DNA from: an uncultured Christensenella sp.
GTDB taxonomy: Bacteria; Bacillota; Clostridia; Christensenellales; UBA1242
NCBI GenBank assembly: GCA_949293905.1
Contig: CASFFG010000010.1
Coordinates: 1-37,636 of the forward strand
DNA length: 37,636 nucleotides
Direction of reading: 5' to 3'
Shown: one piece after another, positions 33,638 to 37,636 of the stretch
Layout: each line of letters starts with the position of its first letter
Position numbering within the stretch: the stretch's first letter is position 1
Notes under the pieces: generated by a model
Told to the model about the DNA's origin: nothing
What the model saw: the letters and a program-made list of their open reading frames with translations, nothing else
The model's database searches: none
Translations under genes and position numbers: made by a program

Positions 33638-33712
33638 TTATAAAATTTTTCTTTGAAATAAAATTGTTTTCACGCCCAAACGGGCGTAAATTTTAATATT
33701 AAATATTTTCAT
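33638..33712 (-). CDS. second small leader ORF before tyrS
   Basis: A 24-codon ORF with a strong AAGGAG five bases before its ATG. It starts MKIFNIKIYARLGVK and is mostly basic and hydrophobic, with one Tyr. Its start resembles the first leader peptide (MKILF). Inside it is a GC-rich hairpin (ACGCCC...GGGCGT at 33672-33687). It may keep ribosomes on the leader after read-through, or be a decayed second copy of a leader. Whether it is translated is unknown. Confidence 0.5.
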   Translation of the reverse strand: MKIFNIKIYARLGVKTILFQRKIL

Positions 33713-33723
33713 AATCGCTCCTT

Positions 33724-33761
33724 AATAAAAAATCTGCCATAAGTTTATATACTCGTGGCAG
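33724..33761 (-). terminator. tyrS leader terminator 2
   Basis: In the minus-strand RNA, CUGCCA (33761-33756) pairs with UGGCAG (33739-33734). After one C/A mismatch four more pairs follow, closing a six-base loop; six U follow (33732-33727). It has the same 28-base size and 6-base loop as terminator 1 and is probably its duplicate. Its 5' arm CUGCCAC (33761-33755) can instead pair perfectly with the 3' arm of terminator 1. Confidence 0.8.
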
Positions 33762-33802
33762 AATAAAATAAAAACTGCCACACAGTATTCGCTATATGAC
33801 AG
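33762..33802 (-). terminator. tyrS leader terminator 1 (attenuator)
   Basis: An 11-bp RNA stem (33802-33792 with 33785-33775, three G-U pairs) with loop CGAAUA, followed by a U-rich tract UUUUUAUUUUAUU. Its 5' arm contains CAUAUAGCGA (33798-33789), which is perfectly complementary to the segment just after the leader peptide stop. This is segment 3-4 of the attenuator. Confidence 0.82.
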
Positions 33803-33861
33803 TTAATTTTGAAAATTTATGCGACACAAAACTACTACATATAGCGATTAAATGTAGTAGT
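33789..33861 (-). promoter_or_regulatory. antiterminator and pause-hairpin region of the tyrS attenuator
   Basis: Two mutually exclusive perfect 10-bp helices. Segment 1 ACUACUACAU (33861-33852), which is made of the Tyr codons, pairs with AUGUAGUAGU (33840-33831). Segment 2 UCGCUAUAUG (33847-33838) pairs with CAUAUAGCGA (33798-33789), the 5' arm of terminator 1. A ribosome stalled on Tyr codons masks segment 1 and frees segment 2 to block the terminator. Confidence 0.85.
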
Positions 33862-33895
33862 AATAATATGAACAGTTCGCAAATAAAATTTTCAT
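33848..33895 (-). CDS. tyrosine-rich leader peptide of tyrS
   Basis: A 15-residue ORF, MKILFANCSYYYYYI, with AGGAG five bases before the ATG and a consensus promoter 22 bases upstream. Five consecutive Tyr codons (TAT TAT TAC TAC TAC) precede Ile and TAA. It is followed by overlapping alternative hairpins, two intrinsic terminators and then tyrS, the gene that consumes tyrosine. This is the organisation of the trp, his and phe leaders of enteric bacteria. The peptide itself presumably has no function after translation. It is too short to arise in the standard gene lists, but the combination of signals makes it convincing. Confidence 0.88.
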   Translation of the reverse strand: MKILFANCSYYYYYI

Positions 33896-33916
33896 ATTTT
33901 CTCCTAATATACTTTT

Positions 33917-33944
33917 ATTATATCCTTAAACTTAAAAAAGTCAA
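33917..33944 (-). promoter_or_regulatory. tyrS leader promoter
   Basis: TTGACT (33939-33944), 16-base spacer, perfect TATAAT (33917-33922). Predicted start near 33910, 15 bases before the leader peptide ATG. It lies just past the stop of the preceding gene. Confidence 0.88.
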
Positions 33945-33951
33945 TATTTTT

Positions 33952-34347
33952 CTATTTATTTTCCCAAATCTTTATATATCCAAGTTCAAGATATAAGCAG
34001 ATTTCATCATAGGACTTTACAGCCTCACTCGGTTTTTTATAAATATAAATTTCAATATTTTTGTTATAAAGAATATTTTGAGCAATAGCAAAACTAAGTT
34101 CTGCAAAACCCGCTGACCCAATATATCCGTCTATATTATCCTTATCATAATTATACAACATATATACATCGCAATTCGCTATATTTTCATAAAATGCCTT
34201 ATGTGTCCCTTTATAAATCTTCAAAAAATTTTCTTTTTGAATAGCCTTAGGATAATCTAAAATTTCATATTGATTACTCAATTCTTTACATAGATTTTTT
34301 ATTTTTTCTTGATTACTTGCGCTACCAGAAATTACGATTTTCTTCAT
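33952..34347 (-). CDS. nucleoside 2-deoxyribosyltransferase-like protein
   Basis: 131 residues from the ATG at 34347, which has GGAG upstream; a longer frame from 34392 would overlap pflA. KKIVISGSASNQEKIKNLCK is a Rossmann-like first strand and helix. NCDVYMLYNYDKDNIDGYIG followed by SAGFAELSFAIA fits the 'aD.vvv....d..GtafElg.A' strand-helix of the nucleoside deoxyribosyltransferase/DUF4406 superfamily, with Glu in the catalytic position. It follows pflA by 14 bases, so it is co-transcribed, but a functional link is not obvious. Its stop TAG lies next to the tyrS leader promoter. A related TIR-like or hydrolase role is possible. Confidence 0.6.
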   Translation of the reverse strand: MKKIVISGSASNQEKIKNLCKELSNQYEILDYPKAIQKENFLKIYKGTHKAFYENIANCDVYMLYNYDKDNIDGYIGSAGFAELSFAIAQNILYNKNIEIYIYKKPSEAVKSYDEICLYLELGYIKIWENK

Positions 34348-34361
34348 CTTTTCTCCATAAC

Positions 34362-35075
34362 CTAGTTTAACAATTTTTCTAGATTTTTGCACTTTTCTTC
34401 GTCCATATCTTCTACTCCGTCCAGACGATAAGGAATACGCAAATCTTTATATTTATGGACACCGATAGTTTTATAAGGAAGGAGTTCGATTTTTTCAACA
34501 TTTTTTATTTTACTAGCAAATTTTTTTAATTTTAGCACACTTTCTTCGTTATCGTTAATATTTGGTACTATTACTTGGCGCAGCCACATTTTTTTATTGT
34601 TTTTAATGCAAGCAGACAAAAACGAATTGAACGCAGACATATCTAGCCCTGTAATTTTCTTATACTCGTCAGGTTCAACCGCTTTCACATCTAAAATCAC
34701 TAAATCAGTGTACTTTAAAATTTCGTCATATTCGCCAAATCCAACGCCAGCAGTATCAAGTGCCGTATTAATGCCATTTTTCTTACATAATTTTAGAGAT
34801 TCTAGCAAAAATTCAGGTTGCAAAAGAGGTTCTCCGCCCGAAAAAGTTACTCCACCGTCAACACCAAAATAACTTTTAAACCGAACGATTTTTTTTATTA
34901 AATCACTTGGAGTAATCTTTTCGCACTCTTTTTTTATATCCCATGTTTCTGGATTGTGACAATATAAACATCGCAGTTTACAGCCCTGCAAAAAGACGAC
35001 ATACCTAATTCCAGGTCCGTCCACAAGCCCCATACTTTCAATACTAGCGATATTGCCTACAATTTCATCTTTCAT
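34362..35075 (-). CDS. pflA: pyruvate formate-lyase-activating enzyme (radical SAM)
   Basis: 237 residues. The radical-SAM CxxxCxxC is CKLRCLYC (Cys32, 36, 39) followed by HNPETW. GGVTFSGGEPLLQPEFLL is the SAM-binding GGE motif, and GINTALDTAG the typical PflA segment. It generates the glycyl radical on PflB under anaerobic conditions. It is 24 bases after pflB with only a weak GGAT-type ribosome site, so it is likely made at a lower level than PflB, as expected for an activase. Confidence 0.97.
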   Translation of the reverse strand: MKDEIVGNIASIESMGLVDGPGIRYVVFLQGCKLRCLYCHNPETWDIKKECEKITPSDLIKKIVRFKSYFGVDGGVTFSGGEPLLQPEFLLESLKLCKKNGINTALDTAGVGFGEYDEILKYTDLVILDVKAVEPDEYKKITGLDMSAFNSFLSACIKNNKKMWLRQVIVPNINDNEESVLKLKKFASKIKNVEKIELLPYKTIGVHKYKDLRIPYRLDGVEDMDEEKCKNLEKLLN

Positions 35076-35099
35076 TTTTAATCCAATTTTAATTTAACT

Positions 35100-37376
35100 C
35101 TATCTTTTTTCGTGGAAGGTACGCGCAATGACTTCTTCTTGGTGTGCGCGAGATAATTTATTGAAATTAACAGCGTATCCAGAAACGCGAATAGTTAAGG
35201 TTGGATATTTATCTGGGTGGTTCATAGCATCAATTAATTTCTCTCTATCTAGGACATTAACATTAATATGCTGTGCCTTTTGAATAAAATATCCGTCCAA
35301 AATTTTAACTAGATTATCAACTCGGCTAGTCATGTCATGTCCAAGCGCATTTGGAACTATTGAGAAGGTGTTAGATACTCCGTCCTGACAGCAGTCTGCG
35401 TATGGAATTTTTGCTACACTATTTAGCGAAGATAATGCGCCCGAGTTATCTCTACCATGCATTGGGTTTGCGCCCGGAGCAAACGGTTCACCAGCCTTTC
35501 TTCCATCTGGAGTTGCACCCGTTTTCTTGCCGTACATTACATTTGAAGTGATTGTTAAAACAGACAATGTATGGTGAGCATCTCTATATAACTTATGCTT
35601 TTTCAAGGTAGTTATAAAGTGCTCTACAATCTCAACTGCTATTTTATCTACTCTATCATCATCGTTGCCGTATTTAGGGAATTCACCTTCTACTTTAAAG
35701 TCAACTGCAATCCCGTCTTCATTCCTAATTGGAGTAACTCGTGCATACTTAATAGCCGAAAGCGAATCGGTAGCAACGGATAATCCCGCAACGCCGAACG
35801 CCATTAATCTCTCAACATGGGTATCGTGTAATGCCATTTGCCCCGCCTCGTACGCGTATTTATCATGCATGTAATGAATAATATTTAGTGCGTCAACATA
35901 AGTTTTTGCAACTTTATCTAGGACAGAGAAATATGCCTTTTTAACCTTAGCATAGTTTAAAACTTCGTCTGTCATCTTGGCAACACCATCGACTACTTGA
36001 ACACCGCTCTTCTCGTCCTTTCCTTCATTTATACTATAAAGAAGTGATTTAGCAAGATTGCATCTAGCACCAAAGAATTGCATCTGCTTACCTACTTTCA
36101 TAGCAGATACACAGCATGCTATAGCATAGTCGTGTCCATAAATTGGACGCATAACATCATCGTTTTCATACTGAATACTATCAGTCAGGATTGAAATCTT
36201 AGCACAGAATTTTTTGAAATTTTTAGGAAGTTTAGTTGACCATAAAATAGTCAAATTTGGCTCTGGGCTAGGGTCTAGATTAATTAGTGAATGTAAAAAT
36301 CTAAACGAGTTTTTTGTAACAAGACTATGCTTACTATCCAACATTCCGCCTATACTTTCAGTTACCCATGTTGGGTCACCGCCAAAAATTTCATCGTATT
36401 CAGGAGTTCTAAGATGACGAACTAATCTAAGTTTAATCGTAAACTGGTCGACTAATTCTTGCACTTCCATTTCAGTTAGTTTGCCGTCTTTCATATCTCT
36501 TTCTAGGTAGATATCTAAAAATGTAGATACACGACCTAAACTCATCGCTGCACCATTGTTCTCTTTAACGGAGGCAAGATACGCAAAGTATGTCCACTGG
36601 AATGCTTCCTTTGCGTTTGTTGCTGGAAGAGAAATATCAAAACCATACCTCCCTGCCATAGATTTAATTTTTTCAAGTGCACGGATTTGTTCGCTAACTT
36701 CTTCACGCAGACGAATAACTTCTTCGCTATTTATTTCGAGCATTTCTTTACTATTTAAGTCTGCTTTTTTCTCTTCAATTAGTTTATCTATACCGTATAA
36801 TGCAACCCGCCTATAATCACCAATAATTCTACCACGACCATATGCGTCTGGAAGTCCAGTGATTAGTCCTGCCTTACGAGCGCGTCTAATATCTGGAGTA
36901 TAAGCATCGAAAACTCCATCATTGTGTGTCTTTCTTATTCCATTGTCAAAAATAGCCTGGTTCGCCGCGTCCATTTTCTTATTGTACGCTTTAAGTGCAT
37001 TCATGGCCATACGAATTCCGCCATAGGCATTAACAATTCGTTTTAATGGAGCGTCAGTTTGGAGTCCTACTACCACTTCGTTCTTTCTGTCTATATATCC
37101 TGCTGGGAAATTATCAATGCCCGATAAATGCTTTAAATCGACATCAAGAAGGTGTACTTTCATCTCTTTTTTGAGCAACTTTTCGCATTTAGACCACACT
37201 CTGTCTGTGCGCGGACTTTTCCCAACTAAGAAACTATCATCGCCCGTATATTCGGTGTAGTTTTTCTCTATGAAATCAGCGACATCTATACTTTCGCGCC
37301 ATTTTTTACCCTGGAAACCTACATAGTAATCCTCAACTATCTTATTTTTATCTAAATTATTAGTAGAATTTTTCAT
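35100..37376 (-). CDS. pflB: formate C-acetyltransferase (pyruvate formate-lyase)
   Basis: 758 residues from the ATG at 37376, which has GGGGGAAG before it; the longer frame from 37418 lies in the promoter. PFL converts pyruvate and CoA to acetyl-CoA and formate. The adjacent cysteine pair ACCVSAM (about res 419-420) and the C-terminal glycyl-radical motif RVSGYAVNF (about res 733) are intact. Other typical stretches are [40 protein letters not shown] and the N-terminal [11 protein letters not shown]. It is first in an operon with pflA. The stop is TAG. Confidence 0.98.
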   Translation of the reverse strand: MKNSTNNLDKNKIVEDYYVGFQGKKWRESIDVADFIEKNYTEYTGDDSFLVGKSPRTDRVWSKCEKLLKKEMKVHLLDVDLKHLSGIDNFPAGYIDRKNEVVVGLQTDAPLKRIVNAYGGIRMAMNALKAYNKKMDAANQAIFDNGIRKTHNDGVFDAYTPDIRRARKAGLITGLPDAYGRGRIIGDYRRVALYGIDKLIEEKKADLNSKEMLEINSEEVIRLREEVSEQIRALEKIKSMAGRYGFDISLPATNAKEAFQWTYFAYLASVKENNGAAMSLGRVSTFLDIYLERDMKDGKLTEMEVQELVDQFTIKLRLVRHLRTPEYDEIFGGDPTWVTESIGGMLDSKHSLVTKNSFRFLHSLINLDPSPEPNLTILWSTKLPKNFKKFCAKISILTDSIQYENDDVMRPIYGHDYAIACCVSAMKVGKQMQFFGARCNLAKSLLYSINEGKDEKSGVQVVDGVAKMTDEVLNYAKVKKAYFSVLDKVAKTYVDALNIIHYMHDKYAYEAGQMALHDTHVERLMAFGVAGLSVATDSLSAIKYARVTPIRNEDGIAVDFKVEGEFPKYGNDDDRVDKIAVEIVEHFITTLKKHKLYRDAHHTLSVLTITSNVMYGKKTGATPDGRKAGEPFAPGANPMHGRDNSGALSSLNSVAKIPYADCCQDGVSNTFSIVPNALGHDMTSRVDNLVKILDGYFIQKAQHINVNVLDREKLIDAMNHPDKYPTLTIRVSGYAVNFNKLSRAHQEEVIARTFHEKR

Positions 37377-37398
37377 ACTTCCCCCTTCGTGTATCGTT

Positions 37399-37428
37399 AT
37401 TATATCACAATACGACAAAATTTAACAA
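37399..37428 (-). promoter_or_regulatory. pflB promoter
   Basis: -35 TTGTTA (37423-37428), 18-base spacer, extended -10 TGaTATAAT (hexamer 37399-37404), 22 bases before the pflB ATG. Confidence 0.75.
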
Positions 37429-37494
37429 ATGTTTTAATGGTACTAAATTTAAACTATCAATTATTCCTAAAATATATAAATAGATATAATAACG

Positions 37495-37636
37495 CTAATC
37501 CATCGTATATCCCCTCTTATCTAACTCAGCAGGATATATAAAAAAGAGTGCCCTGCACTCTTTTTCGTCTCTCTCTAGTTCGACTCTATCAGTTTGTACG
37601 AGGTGTAGTATGCTCTTACTTCTACGTCTCCTTGGC
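37495..37636 (-). CDS. possible 3' end of a gene leaving the window
   Basis: The minus frame is open from the window edge for about 46 codons to a TAG at 37495-37497, ending ...FFIYPAELDKRGYTMD. The composition is richer in G and C than the spacer beside it, as for coding DNA here. Against it, a hairpin terminator sits inside this frame. It is too short to identify. Confidence 0.3.
   Translation of the reverse strand, partial: PRRRRSKSILHLVQTDRVELERDEKECRALFFIYPAELDKRGYTMD
37541..37565. terminator. bidirectional hairpin terminator
   Basis: GAGTGC (37546-37551) and GCACTC (37555-37560) with a 3-base loop, five A before and five T after. It would end a gene entering from beyond the window edge. 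Confidence 0.75.

Noticed and set aside
33665-33690. GC-rich hairpin in the second leader ORF as a third terminator
   Set aside because: The stem is good but the following bases (GAAAACAATTTT on the minus strand) do not form an immediate T run.
33574-33951. T-box riboswitch upstream of tyrS
   Set aside because: I looked on the minus strand for the AGGGTGGNACCGCG-type T-box sequence and a specifier stem and found neither; the leader peptide and tandem terminators explain the region better.

Overview
The window is AT-rich chromosomal DNA (roughly 30% GC by eye) from an anaerobic low-GC Gram-positive bacterium (Bacillota). The lineage is not resolved: an uncultured gut Clostridia or RF39-like group would fit. 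Supporting signs are pyruvate:ferredoxin oxidoreductase plus pyruvate formate-lyase with its activase, strong AGGAG-type ribosome sites, an L13-type leader before rplM-rpsI, a Spo0A-type DNA-binding domain and an RsgI-like membrane protein. About 35 genes are visible. Stop codons are nearly all TAA with a few TAG; I found no TGA stop.

Layout. 1-6.5 kb: tsaD, several small zinc-ribbon proteins around an SPFH (YdjI-like) protein, folA, a TasA/CalY-like exported protein and an orphan Spo0A-C-domain protein. 6.6-13.6 kb: a membrane glycerophosphodiester phosphodiesterase broken at an 11-G run, tex, and nifJ (PFOR). 13.7-18.9 kb: an unknown protein, truA, and a four-gene minus-strand cassette of unknown function bracketed by two related small proteins. 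18.9-21.4 kb: L13 leader, rplM, rpsI with a long Lys-rich N-terminal extension, and an SDR epimerase. 21.4-28 kb: a CrtC/AttH-like gene with an in-frame stop, an RsgI-like membrane protein, a TetR regulator with a palindrome in the target promoter, a frameshifted HAD gene, a frameshifted FAD oxidoreductase, and an overlapping macrodomain/class M sirtuin pair (ADP-ribosylation control). 28-32.1 kb: a restriction-modification island (large PD-(D/E)XK endonuclease, two adenine or cytosine-N4 methyltransferases of different classes, an XRE regulator) with codon use unlike its neighbours and a long palindrome at its left edge. 32.3-37.4 kb: tyrS with an elaborate 5' leader, a deoxyribosyltransferase-like gene, pflA and pflB.

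The most striking element is the tyrS leader (33574-33944, minus strand). A consensus promoter drives a 15-residue leader peptide containing five consecutive tyrosine codons. Those codons lie in a perfect 10-bp hairpin, whose 3' arm also forms a perfect 10-bp antiterminator with the 5' arm of an intrinsic terminator. A second, related terminator follows. The 3' arm of terminator 1 can pair perfectly with the 5' arm of terminator 2, so disrupting the first would also disrupt the second. This looks like a ribosome-mediated relay attenuator for tyrosyl-tRNA synthetase, where a T-box would be expected in this phylum.

Two other themes recur. Several genes (tsaD, truA, the 13716-14234 gene, probably the GDPD gene) have an extended or good -10 box ending 6-8 bases before the ATG, which suggests leaderless mRNAs. 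Three genes are broken by single-base length changes in or near homopolymers, one in a G11 run, which suggests phase-variable contingency loci or recent decay.
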